From positions 1 to 20,310 of the forward strand of contig JBCBXF010000028.1 in NCBI GenBank assembly GCA_039816705.1: a stretch of 20,310 nt of DNA, in the 5' to 3' direction. Under the pieces are notes generated by a model that made no database searches, was not told the origin of the DNA, and was given only the letters and a program-made list of their open reading frames with translations. This document shows positions 8,194 through 15,088 of the stretch, piece by piece; position 1 is the first letter of the stretch, and the number at the start of each line of letters is the position of its first letter. Made by a program: the position numbers and the translations under genes. Origin of the DNA: CALHAX01 sp039816705. Lineage in GTDB: Bacteria; Pseudomonadota; Alphaproteobacteria; Rhizobiales; CALHAX01.

Positions 8194-9015
8194 ATGACCG
8201 CCGCTACGTCCGCACCGAATGCCAGCTCCCTAAAATCGCCCAATCGTCACGTCGGGCTTTTCGTCACGTGTCTCGTCGATCTGATGCGGCCGAGCGTGGC
8301 GTTCGCTGCGGTGTCGTTGCTCGAGCGGGCCGGCTGTCACGTTGTGGTTCCGGCAGCGCAGACGTGCTGTGGGCAACCGGCTTACAATTCCGGTGACAAC
8401 GCAAACGCACGCGATATTGCGCGCACGGTGATCGAGGCCTTTGCCGAGTTTGCTTATGTGGTCGCGCCGTCCGGTTCATGCGCCGCCATGTTGAAGGTGC
8501 ACTATCCTGAGCTTTTCGCCGACGATGCCGAGATGCGCGCCAAGGCCGAGCATCTTGCCGGGCGCGTGCATGAACTGACGAGCTTTCTGGTTGATGTGTG
8601 CGACCTCAAGACCCTCGACGCGCGCTTTGATGGACGTGCGACATATCATGACAGCTGTTCCGGATTGCGGGAGCTAGGCGTCAAGACGCAGCCGCGCGCC
8701 CTGCTCGAGATGGTCGACGGACTGACGCTCGAGGAGATGCGCGACTGCGAGACCTGCTGCGGTTTCGGCGGAACGTTCGCGGTAAAATATTCCGACGTTT
8801 CGAATGCGATTGTGGAGAAAAAATCTGCGGCCATCGGCGAAAGCGACGCCGATCTGCTTGTCGCCGGCGACCTTGGCTGCCTATTGAATATGGCCGGCAA
8901 GCTCAGCCGGGAAGGACGTAAGACCGAGGTCCGCCATGTTGCGGAGGTGCTTGCCGGAGACGTGACAAGCGCGGCAATCGGTGCCCCCTCCGGCAGCTCG
9001 ACGCCCTCAACCTGA
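8194..9015 (+). CDS. lutA: Lactate utilization protein A / LldE (Fe-S CCG-domain protein)
   Basis: First subunit of the LutABC (LldEFG) complex that oxidises L-lactate to pyruvate. It has 273 residues with two cysteine-rich CCG domains. The first includes GLFVTCLVDLMRPSV (about residues 21-35), QTCCGQPAYNSGD (C58-C59) and SGSCAAML (C96). The second includes YHDSCSGLRELG (C155), CETCCGFGGTFAVKYS (C188-C189) and a late GDLGCLLNMAG. These are the LutA/LldE signatures; the same fold also occurs in GlcF and heterodisulfide reductase subunits, but the following lutB- and lutC-like genes fix the assignment. The start is the first plausible ATG and gives about 18 residues before the usual N terminus. 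No clear ribosome site is seen, so the start is uncertain. An inverted repeat lies 53 bases before it. Confidence 0.92.
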   Translation: MTAATSAPNASSLKSPNRHVGLFVTCLVDLMRPSVAFAAVSLLERAGCHVVVPAAQTCCGQPAYNSGDNANARDIARTVIEAFAEFAYVVAPSGSCAAMLKVHYPELFADDAEMRAKAEHLAGRVHELTSFLVDVCDLKTLDARFDGRATYHDSCSGLRELGVKTQPRALLEMVDGLTLEEMRDCETCCGFGGTFAVKYSDVSNAIVEKKSAAIGESDADLLVAGDLGCLLNMAGKLSREGRKTEVRHVAEVLAGDVTSAAIGAPSGSSTPST

Positions 9016-9020
9016 CCGCA

Positions 9021-9443
9021 ATGGCCGTTGACGACGAAACCCGCCGCACACTCAATCTGCTCCGCGACGAGCCATACCGCGCTGTTCGCGTTGCGCATAA
9101 ACTCAAGACCATTCGAATTGAGACGCCAGCTGCCATCGATGCCGGGCAAGGCGTGTATTGGCTGGCCGCCCGCGCTGCGCTCGATACCGGAACGCTGCTC
9201 GATTGCGTGTTTGTACTCGATACGGGGACGCCGCAGGCACCTGCCGATCCAACAGGTGTTCGCACGTGGTACCTCTGGGCGCGCGACGGGTGGTATGAGC
9301 AGAGCGACCCAGGGGGCCTTGCCCGGCTCGAGGTCGATGTCGATGAAGCCTATCCCGTCGTCTGGCGCACGTACGTACCACTCCGCGTCGCGGTGACGCG
9401 CGGGCCCAACCAGTCGCATGACCCGAGTGGTGGTTTCGAGTAA
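9021..9443 (+). CDS. Uncharacterised 140-residue protein inside the lut operon
   Basis: I do not recognise the family. The gene starts 5 bases after the lutA stop and ends 34 bases before the lutB start, on the same strand, so it should be co-transcribed. The protein is acidic to neutral and soluble-looking, with no signal peptide, membrane span or cysteine cluster (a single Cys in LLDCVFVLDTG). It opens MAVDDETRRTLNLLRDEPYR and has a tryptophan/tyrosine-rich middle (RTWYLWARDGWYEQSD) followed by LEVDVDEAYPVVWRTYVPLR. Codon use has the third-position GC bias of its neighbours, supporting a real gene over the long antisense frame that covers it (8646-9452). Possible roles, all inference, include an assembly or accessory factor of the Lut complex. 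Canonical lutABC operons do not have a gene here. Confidence 0.6.
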   Translation: MAVDDETRRTLNLLRDEPYRAVRVAHKLKTIRIETPAAIDAGQGVYWLAARAALDTGTLLDCVFVLDTGTPQAPADPTGVRTWYLWARDGWYEQSDPGGLARLEVDVDEAYPVVWRTYVPLRVAVTRGPNQSHDPSGGFE

Positions 9444-9477
9444 GCTCCGCACACTCTATCCGTCTGGACGCACCGCA

Positions 9478-10901
9478 ATGAAACCAACCTCACTCAACTT
9501 CAAACTGAATGCACGGCATGCGCTGGACGATGCGCAGCTGCAGCGCGCGCTCGCCAATGTGCCGACGGGGTTTGTCGGCAAGCGAGCCAAGGCGCGTGCC
9601 GGACTGCCGGAGTTTGATGCGCTGCGCGATACCGCCCGCGATATCAAGAATCACGTGCTGGCGAACCTCGATCTCTATCTCGAAGAGTTCGAGCGCAAGG
9701 TGAGCGAAGCGGGAGGCATCGTGCATTGGGCGCGAGATGCGGCTGAGGCGCGTGCTCTGATCAGCGATATCGGTAAGGAGAGCGGTGCCAAGAGCGTGAC
9801 CAAGGGCAAATCCATGGTCACGGAGGAAATTGCGCTCAATGGCCATCTGGAGGCTGACTGATTCAAGGTCGTTGAGACCGACCTCGGCGAATACATCATC
9901 CAGCTGCGCGGCGAGACGCCGAGCCACATCATCGCGCCGTCATCGTGCACCTCAATAAGGATCAGGTCGAGGCGGATTTTCGCGCCGCGCATACCGACCT
10001 GCCAGACGACCGCCCGCTTGAGGAGACCGAGCAGCTCGTCGCCGAAGCACGGGCCATGCTGCGGGCGCAGTTCGTTGCTGCCGATGTCGGGATCACAGGC
10101 GCCAACTTCCTCATCGCCGAGACGGGCACCACCGTGATCGTCACCAATGAAGGCAATGGCGACCTGACACAGAACCTGCCGAAGACGCATGTCGTCGTCG
10201 CATCGCTCGAGAAAATTGTCCCCACACTTGAGGACGTCTCAACGATCCTGCGCGTGCTGGCTCGCTCGGCGACGGGGCAGGAAATCTCGACATACACAAC
10301 GTTTTCGAGCGGACCGAAACGCAACGGCGATGTTGATGGGCCGGACGCGTTTCATGTCGTGCTGCTCGACAATGGGCGCTCAAAACTGCTCGGCACGGAA
10401 TTCGCCGAGGTGTTGCGCTGCATCCGCTGTGGCGCCTGCATCAACCACTGTCCCGTTTATCATGCAGTTGGGGGCCATGCGTACGGATGGGTTTATCCCG
10501 GGCCGATTGGGTCTGTGTTGACGCCGTCGCTGATCGGGGTGGAGGAAAGCGGTACGCTGCCCAACGCGTCGACGTTCTGCGGGCGATGCGAATCCGTCTG
10601 CCCAATGCACATTCCTCTGCCCAGCCTGATGCGAAAGTGGCGTGCGCGGGAGTTTGAGCAGAATATTCCTCCGCGAGCGCAGAGGCTGGCGCTTAAGCTC
10701 TGGGCGTTTGCGGCCAAACGGCCATGGCTCTATCGGATGGGTGCTGGAATCGCGATGCCGTTGCTTGCGTGGCGCGGACGCAAGACGGGTGCGTTTTCCT
10801 CTCTGCCATTTGCGCAAGGTTGGACGCGTCATCGCGATCTGCCCGCGCCTCAGGGCCGAACATTTCAGCAGCAATGGGCCGCGAAAGGAGGTGCACGATG
10901 A
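9478..10901 (+). pseudogene. lutB: Disrupted lutB / lldF (lactate utilization iron-sulfur protein): nonsense codon plus frameshift
   Basis: LutB is the LUD-domain plus ferredoxin subunit of the lactate oxidation complex. The gene begins at the ATG at 9478 (MKPTSLNFKLNARHALDD, a typical LutB start) and reads 127 codons to TGA at 9859-9861. The same frame continues with clear LutB sequence (FKVVETDLGEYIIQLRGE, then PSHIIAP), so the TGA replaces an expected codon, probably GGA (Gly). At about 9937-9939 one base is missing: GCGCCGTCATC should read as Ala-Pro-Val-Ile but shifts, and homology resumes one frame over with IVHLNKDQVEADFRAAH. From there the frame is intact to 10901, with 4Fe-4S motifs CIRCGACINHCP and CGRCESVCP. 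Restored, the product would be about 475 residues, normal for LutB. A GTG at 9945 could at most start a C-terminal piece. The lesions are either real decay or assembly errors. The stop overlaps lutC (ATGA). Confidence 0.88.
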
Positions 10902-11599
10902 CGGCGCGATCAAGTGTTGCGGCACGCGAGGCGACGCTTGGCGCCATTCGCGCCTCGCTCGGGGTGGCGGCGGAAGATGCCAGGCGTCGGGTCGGCGTCC
11001 TCAAGCGGCTCTATGACCACGACGCCAACCTCATCCCGGCGAGGGCGCATGCTGACCGTGATGACCTTGTCGCGCGTTTTGCCTCCATGCTGCGCGAACA
11101 ATCAGCTGACGTGTTCGGCGTGCCGGATATCTCAGCAGTGCCCCGCACGATCGCTGGTTTTCTGCGCAACGCCAACCTGCCTGCCCGTGTACAACACGGC
11201 GCAGAACCGCTCTTTGCGGAACTCGACTGGACGGCAGCGCCCGGTATCGAGCGCACAATCGGTCGGGCGACGCCGGAGACGCCAACCGGGCTCTCGCGCG
11301 GATTTGCAGGTGCGGCTGAGAGCGGGACGCTGGTGATGGTGTCCGGTCCAGAAAACCCGACAACGCTCAACTTTCTGCCAGAGACACACATCGTCGTAAT
11401 CGACGAAGCGCAGATCGTCGGGTCCTACGAAGATGCCTGGGCGAAATTGCGTGTAAGATTCGGCGAGCGGGAGATGCCGCGCACCGTCAACTTTATCTCC
11501 GGCCCGTCGCGGACCGCAGACATTGAGCAAACGCTAACGCTCGGTGCCCATGGGCCCAAGCGCCTCTGTGTCATCATCACCGGTGTCGACGCGGATTGA
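10898..11599 (+). CDS. lutC: Lactate utilization protein C / LldG (LUD domain)
   Basis: Third subunit of the LutABC lactate-oxidising complex, a stand-alone LUD (formerly DUF162) domain protein of 233 residues. The start ATG at 10898 has a near-perfect ribosome site AAAGGAGGTG just upstream and overlaps the lutB stop by four bases (ATGA), a classic coupled arrangement. Recognisable stretches are AAESGTLVMVSGPENPTTL, FLPETHIVVIDEAQIVGSY and the closing FISGPSRTADIEQTLTLG followed by HGPKRLCVIITG, the signature end of LutC. A longer frame from 10724 exists but overlaps the conserved lutB 3' end and is not supported. It ends the operon and converges on the small cysteine-rich gene 24 bases later. 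If lutB is truly broken, this gene may be poorly translated or have another use. Confidence 0.92.
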   Translation: MTARSSVAAREATLGAIRASLGVAAEDARRRVGVLKRLYDHDANLIPARAHADRDDLVARFASMLREQSADVFGVPDISAVPRTIAGFLRNANLPARVQHGAEPLFAELDWTAAPGIERTIGRATPETPTGLSRGFAGAAESGTLVMVSGPENPTTLNFLPETHIVVIDEAQIVGSYEDAWAKLRVRFGEREMPRTVNFISGPSRTADIEQTLTLGAHGPKRLCVIITGVDAD

Positions 11600-11623
11600 G
11601 CGTGATCGTATTTCACCCCGCAC

Positions 11624-11839
11624 CTACTGGCGCAGGCAACGATTCAGGCAGCGCGCGCGCGCAACTGCGCAACCGCGTCGATCTCCGCCGCTGTTCTTAT
11701 AGCATTCCGCGAAAGCGCGATCGCACCGCTGCTGACATCCGCTCGCGGCGACGGCCTCTGATGTCGGCCCGCTTGATACCGCCGTTACCGCAATCACGAA
11801 CGCCGTTACGGCGGCGAGACCCAAAAGTCTGATCATCAT
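11624..11839 (-). CDS. Small exported cysteine-rich protein (six Cys, mirror-symmetric spacing)
   Basis: A 71-residue protein from the ATG at 11839, which is preceded by AAGGGG at ribosome-site distance. An upstream frame to 11926 is arginine-rich and unsupported. Residues 1-32 look like a Sec signal peptide (MMIRLLGLAAVTAFVIAVTA, then SSGPTSEAVAAS). The mature part of about 39 residues has six cysteines spaced C-x3-C-x6-C-x10-C-x6-C-x3-C, a palindromic order suited to two antiparallel helices clamped by disulfides C1-C6, C2-C5 and C3-C4 (inference). The linker between the helices is YKNSGGDRRG. Function is unknown; I recognise no named family. It converges on lutC, and 209 bases separate it from the glycosyltransferase gene on the other strand. 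Confidence 0.65.
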   Translation of the reverse strand: MMIRLLGLAAVTAFVIAVTAVSSGPTSEAVAASGCQQRCDRAFAECYKNSGGDRRGCAVARARCLNRCLRQ

Positions 11840-12048
11840 TTTCCCCTTACGGCCCTCGCGTGCGGTGCTGACACCACGTCGCACGGTGGACCGCGGCGAC
11901 GCGACACGCAAGCCACGCCCGCTCAATGCTTCGACATCACGTTAATGTCGCGAAACTGAACCGAAGCTGAACACGTTCACGTCATGGCCGCCGACGCCTG
12001 GCGATTGCGACTGGACAGCCGTGTGGCAACACCGCATGGCACAGGTCC
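11840..12048. other. Divergent intergenic region between the Cys-rich gene and the GT-C gene
   Basis: These 209 bases should contain promoters in both directions. I see no convincing -35/-10 pair, repeat or RNA gene. The frames crossing it are arginine-rich, which is what GC-rich non-coding DNA usually gives. Confidence 0.4.
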
Positions 12049-13524
12049 ATGCCGGTTCTTCGCCATCCACCATCTGCGCTCTTCCTTGCAACGGGCCTCA
12101 TGCTCGTTCTCGGCTTTCGGGCGCTCGGGCTTTTTTCTGATCGCTTTGGTTATGATGTTGACGTGATCGATATGCCGATCAGGCCGCTCGTCGCACTTCT
12201 GACGACACTCGGCGTGGCGTACTGCGTTGCGGCCATCACACTCTCCCATGCGGACGATGCGGTGGTGACCGCGCGTGATCGGCGCTACCTCCTAATGGCG
12301 ATGATCGGAATTGGTGCGCTTGCGCGGTTGGCGCTGTTCGCAAGCGAGCCGATCCTTGAAGATGATTATCAACGCTATCTGTTCGACGGCGCGGTGGTGA
12401 GTGCCGGGTTGAACCCCTATGCAGTCGTTCCGGGTGAGGCCGCGACCTCCAGCGATCCCACGTTGGCGGTCGTCGCGAAGCATGCCGGGCTGACGCTTGA
12501 GCGCGTCAACCATCCGGAGATCCGCACGATCTATCCGCCCGGCGCACAGGCGTTCTTCGCGCTAGCGCATCAGATGCAACCATTCAGTCTGCTTGCCTGG
12601 CGTGCCGTCGTGATGATGGGCGACGCGGCGACGCTCATGTTGATCATCTTGTTGCTGCAGCACGTCGGGCGTTCCACGCTGTGGGCGGCGCTCTACTGGT
12701 GGAACCCGCTCGTGATCAAGGAGCTGACGAACTCTGCGCACATGGAAGGTGTGCTGATCCCGTTTATCATGCTTGCGGTGTTGGCAAGCGTTCGTGGTCG
12801 TGGCCTCATGGCGAGTGGTGCGCTCGCGATCGCCGGTGCCATCAAGTTCTGGCCAATTATTCTCTTTCCGGTGCTGATGCGCGGAGCGGGGGCGCGGCTG
12901 ACGAGCTGGATCGGTGGATTTTTCCTCATCGTCGCTGTGATGGCGCTATGCGTATGGCCGATGTGGCTTGGCGGGCTGGACCAGTCGGCCGGTGTCGTTG
13001 CCTACGCAGAGCGCTGGAAATCCAATGGCGCCATGTTTCCGGTGCTCTTTGGCCTGATTTCCTCGAGCGGGATTGCGAGCCTCGCAGGGCTGGATGCAAA
13101 TCTGGTGACGCGCGTTTTGATCGCCGGGCTCGTGAGCCTGTTTGCCCTGGGCATTGCCTGGCGTCGGCCGGCGAATGGGGCTGCCATCATTCGAGCGGCG
13201 GGGTTGGTCGCGATCGTCATGTTCCTGCTGACCCCCGCCCAGTTTCCCTGGTACGCGGTCTGGATCGCGCCGTTTCTGCCTTTCCTGCCGTTCGTCGGCT
13301 TGATCGCACTCGCGGTGATGATGCCGCTTTACTACGTCGCTTTCGAACTGATGGTCGTTGATCGCTTCGCCGTGTTCAGCGACATCGTGGTGTGGATGGA
13401 ATGGATGCCGATCTGGTTTCTGCTCGTAGCCGAAGCGATTTTCCGTCCGTTGCGCGCGCGCGGACAGCGCGGGGCTGCGCTGACGGCCCAGGGGTTTGTG
13501 CGCTTGGGCAAAAGGCCGCTTTGA
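12049..13524 (+). CDS. Polytopic membrane glycosyltransferase, GT-C type
   Basis: Integral inner-membrane protein of 491 residues with roughly ten to twelve hydrophobic spans. Early spans lie near residues 9-29, 45-65 and 80-98. The first large outside loop carries LEDDYQRYLFDGAVVSAGLNPY (Glu-Asp-Asp at about 104-106), the acidic motif and DGxxxxxGxNPY signature of GT-C mannosyltransferase-like enzymes that use a polyprenyl-phosphate sugar donor. The later IYPPGAQAFFALAH and WWNPLVIKELTNSAHMEG fit the same group. Such enzymes add a sugar on the periplasmic face. The sugar and acceptor cannot be read from the sequence. The stop overlaps the next glycosyltransferase gene by one base (TGATG), so the two very probably act together. 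The start ATG at 12049 is the first in frame after a stop-rich leader, and its ribosome site is poor. Confidence 0.75.
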   Translation: MPVLRHPPSALFLATGLMLVLGFRALGLFSDRFGYDVDVIDMPIRPLVALLTTLGVAYCVAAITLSHADDAVVTARDRRYLLMAMIGIGALARLALFASEPILEDDYQRYLFDGAVVSAGLNPYAVVPGEAATSSDPTLAVVAKHAGLTLERVNHPEIRTIYPPGAQAFFALAHQMQPFSLLAWRAVVMMGDAATLMLIILLLQHVGRSTLWAALYWWNPLVIKELTNSAHMEGVLIPFIMLAVLASVRGRGLMASGALAIAGAIKFWPIILFPVLMRGAGARLTSWIGGFFLIVAVMALCVWPMWLGGLDQSAGVVAYAERWKSNGAMFPVLFGLISSSGIASLAGLDANLVTRVLIAGLVSLFALGIAWRRPANGAAIIRAAGLVAIVMFLLTPAQFPWYAVWIAPFLPFLPFVGLIALAVMMPLYYVAFELMVVDRFAVFSDIVVWMEWMPIWFLLVAEAIFRPLRARGQRGAALTAQGFVRLGKRPL

Positions 13525-14225
13525 TGCGACACGGAATGACCGTCGCCGTCGTGATCCCCGCGCTGAATGAGGCCGGTGCGATCGGTCGTGTCCTCGACGA
13601 TCTCCCGGCGTGGGTGGATCTTGTCATCGTCGCGGACAACGGCTCACGTGATGGCACACCGGAGATCGCCGAGGCGCATGGCGCAACCGTGGTGCATGAG
13701 CCGCAGGCCGGGTATGGCGCGGCTTGTCTGCGCGGGATTGCAGCGACGGACGATCATGACATTGTCGCATTCATTGACGGGGACTATAGCGATCATCCCG
13801 ACCAGATGGACCGGATTGTCGATCCCATCGCTGACGGCCGCTTCGACATGGTGATCGGCTCGCGCGTAACAGGGAATGCGGACCCCGGCTCACTCACGAT
13901 GCCGCAGCGCTTCGGCAACCAGCTGGCGTGTACGTTGATGCGCTGGATCTGGGGAACCCAGTTCACTGATCTCGGGCCGTTCCGGGCGATACGACGAACG
14001 TCGCTTGATGCGATCGGGATGCAGGATCGTGCGTATGGCTGGACAGTCGAAATGCAGATCAAGGGCGCGGAATATAGCCTGCGCATGCATGAGGTGCCGG
14101 TCGACTACCGCCCACGGATCGGCGTGTCGAAGGTGTCGGGGACCGTGAAAGGAACGGTGATGGCCGGCACCACCATCCTCTCGGTTATTGGCCGCTCGGC
14201 ACTGCGTTGGTGGCGCCGCCGGTGA
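13524..14225 (+). CDS. Family 2 glycosyltransferase, polyprenyl-phosphate sugar synthase-like
   Basis: Cytoplasmic GT-A fold enzyme of 233 residues resembling DPM/DPG synthases, which move a sugar from a nucleotide to a polyprenyl phosphate. Visible elements are VAVVIPALNEAGAIGRVL (residues 7-24), IVADNGSRDGT (Asp38 for the nucleotide), the metal-binding FIDGDYSD (Asp85-Gly-Asp87), GSRVTGNADPGSL and the late RPRIGVSKVSGTVKGT. There is no C-terminal membrane domain of the kind seen in some polyprenyl-phosphate transferases, although the end (TTILSVIG) is mildly hydrophobic. The start overlaps the previous gene by one base. Likely it makes the lipid-linked donor for the GT-C partner (inference). 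Its last 41 bases overlap the 3' end of the rhodanese gene on the other strand. Confidence 0.85.
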   Translation: MRHGMTVAVVIPALNEAGAIGRVLDDLPAWVDLVIVADNGSRDGTPEIAEAHGATVVHEPQAGYGAACLRGIAATDDHDIVAFIDGDYSDHPDQMDRIVDPIADGRFDMVIGSRVTGNADPGSLTMPQRFGNQLACTLMRWIWGTQFTDLGPFRAIRRTSLDAIGMQDRAYGWTVEMQIKGAEYSLRMHEVPVDYRPRIGVSKVSGTVKGTVMAGTTILSVIGRSALRWWRRR

Positions 14226-14859
14226 GCGACGGTTGCGTGGATGTTTGAGCGCGTGAGAGAGGCGAATACGCCGTCAAGTTTTCCCGTGCGACGAGCCTTC
14301 CCCAATACGAGTTGTAGGGATGAACCAGCGCCGTCTTTCCGTCAGCGTCTTTCAATGGCCGACGGTTGTTGTGCCAGGAAAATATTCCCCCCGTCAGATT
14401 GACCACACGTTTGGCACCCTGTTTCATCAACGCGTCCTGCAGATAACTCGCAGCGTAGGAGCTGCGACGTCCGACGGAGCAATAAAAGACGACAGTTTTC
14501 CCCTTGATGATGCTGCCGTGTTTTTTGAGAAATGTTGACGTCCAAATGCCCGGCTTGACCTGAACGGCGTTGTCGAGATGGCTGACCGCATGCTCACCCA
14601 CTTCGCGGACATCAAAGAGCACGATATCGTCGGCCTGCTCTGGAGCTGCGAGCATCGTTGCCAACTCACCGCCGCTGACATGCGACACCTGCGCGTATTT
14701 CTTTTCGATGTCGCGGTGGATCGAGGCGAGCGCAGCTTCATCGGCCATGGCCACTGCTAATGGCACGGCGAGCGTCGCAAACATCATGCTCACCGCGCCG
14801 ACAACCCCTGCAGCCGACGACTGAAAGAATCTCGGCAAAGTTTTTTGATCTCTGGTCAT
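14185..14859 (-). CDS. Exported rhodanese-like domain protein
   Basis: A 224-residue protein with one rhodanese domain. The N terminus has basic residues and then a hydrophobic run ending AVPLAVAMA-DEA near residue 39, which reads as a Sec signal peptide and puts the domain in the periplasm. The domain runs from about residue 60 to 165: VLFDVREVGEHAVSHLDNAV is the DVRxxxE-type motif, and YCSVGRRSSYAASYL carries the active-site loop with Cys127 (C-SVGRR-S). The catalytic cysteine is present, so a sulfur-transfer or related thiol activity is possible. The acceptor is unknown. About 50 extra residues follow the domain. An alternative start at 14787 has a better ribosome site (GGTGA) but loses the basic n-region. 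The 3' end overlaps the converging GT2 gene by 41 bases. Confidence 0.85.
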   Translation of the reverse strand: MTRDQKTLPRFFQSSAAGVVGAVSMMFATLAVPLAVAMADEAALASIHRDIEKKYAQVSHVSGGELATMLAAPEQADDIVLFDVREVGEHAVSHLDNAVQVKPGIWTSTFLKKHGSIIKGKTVVFYCSVGRRSSYAASYLQDALMKQGAKRVVNLTGGIFSWHNNRRPLKDADGKTALVHPYNSYWGRLVARENLTAYSPLSRAQTSTQPSLTGGATNAVPSGQ

Positions 14860-15088
14860 GGGACGGACATAGCGCTCGCCGCACCGCAGGCCAAATCACC
14901 TTCCAGCGAGGTCATGTTGCAGCGGGTCACCTTTGCAGGGGCCGGGTTTCAGGTGCTGCGCGACGTCCTGTAATAACCCCAAACATACCATGGCGAGGCC
15001 TTGCGCGAGGCCCACTTTAGCCACGTTGCGAACCTTCAAAGAGAACACTGGACGCGTTGGGTTTGCGTATCTGGCCATAGGTGTGCGT
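14860..15088. other. Divergent intergenic region between the rhodanese and PcfJ-like genes
   Basis: Expected to carry promoters for both genes. The only structure I see is a direct repeat of GCGAGGCC near 14993-15012. An open 445-codon frame from 14933 runs through it into the PcfJ-like gene, but its first 52 codons are not convincing protein. Confidence 0.35.

Noticed and set aside
8646..9452. Long antisense frame of 268 codons over lutA's end and the unknown gene
   Set aside because: It covers the conserved lutA 3' part on the opposite strand and its protein has no recognisable motif. Codon bias favours the plus strand.
9859..9861. TGA read as selenocysteine in lutB
   Set aside because: LutB proteins do not have a conserved cysteine or selenocysteine at this place (a glycine fits the homology), and a separate frameshift follows, so recoding of the TGA alone would not give a full protein.
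9930..9945. Programmed ribosomal frameshift restoring lutB
   Set aside because: No slippery heptamer or run of identical bases is present at GCGCCGTCATC, and the upstream TGA would still stop translation.
14933..15088. Longer start of the PcfJ-like gene adding 52 codons
   Set aside because: The extra sequence has four cysteines and no family resemblance, and would consume most of the divergent promoter region. The ATG at 15089 gives a more natural start.
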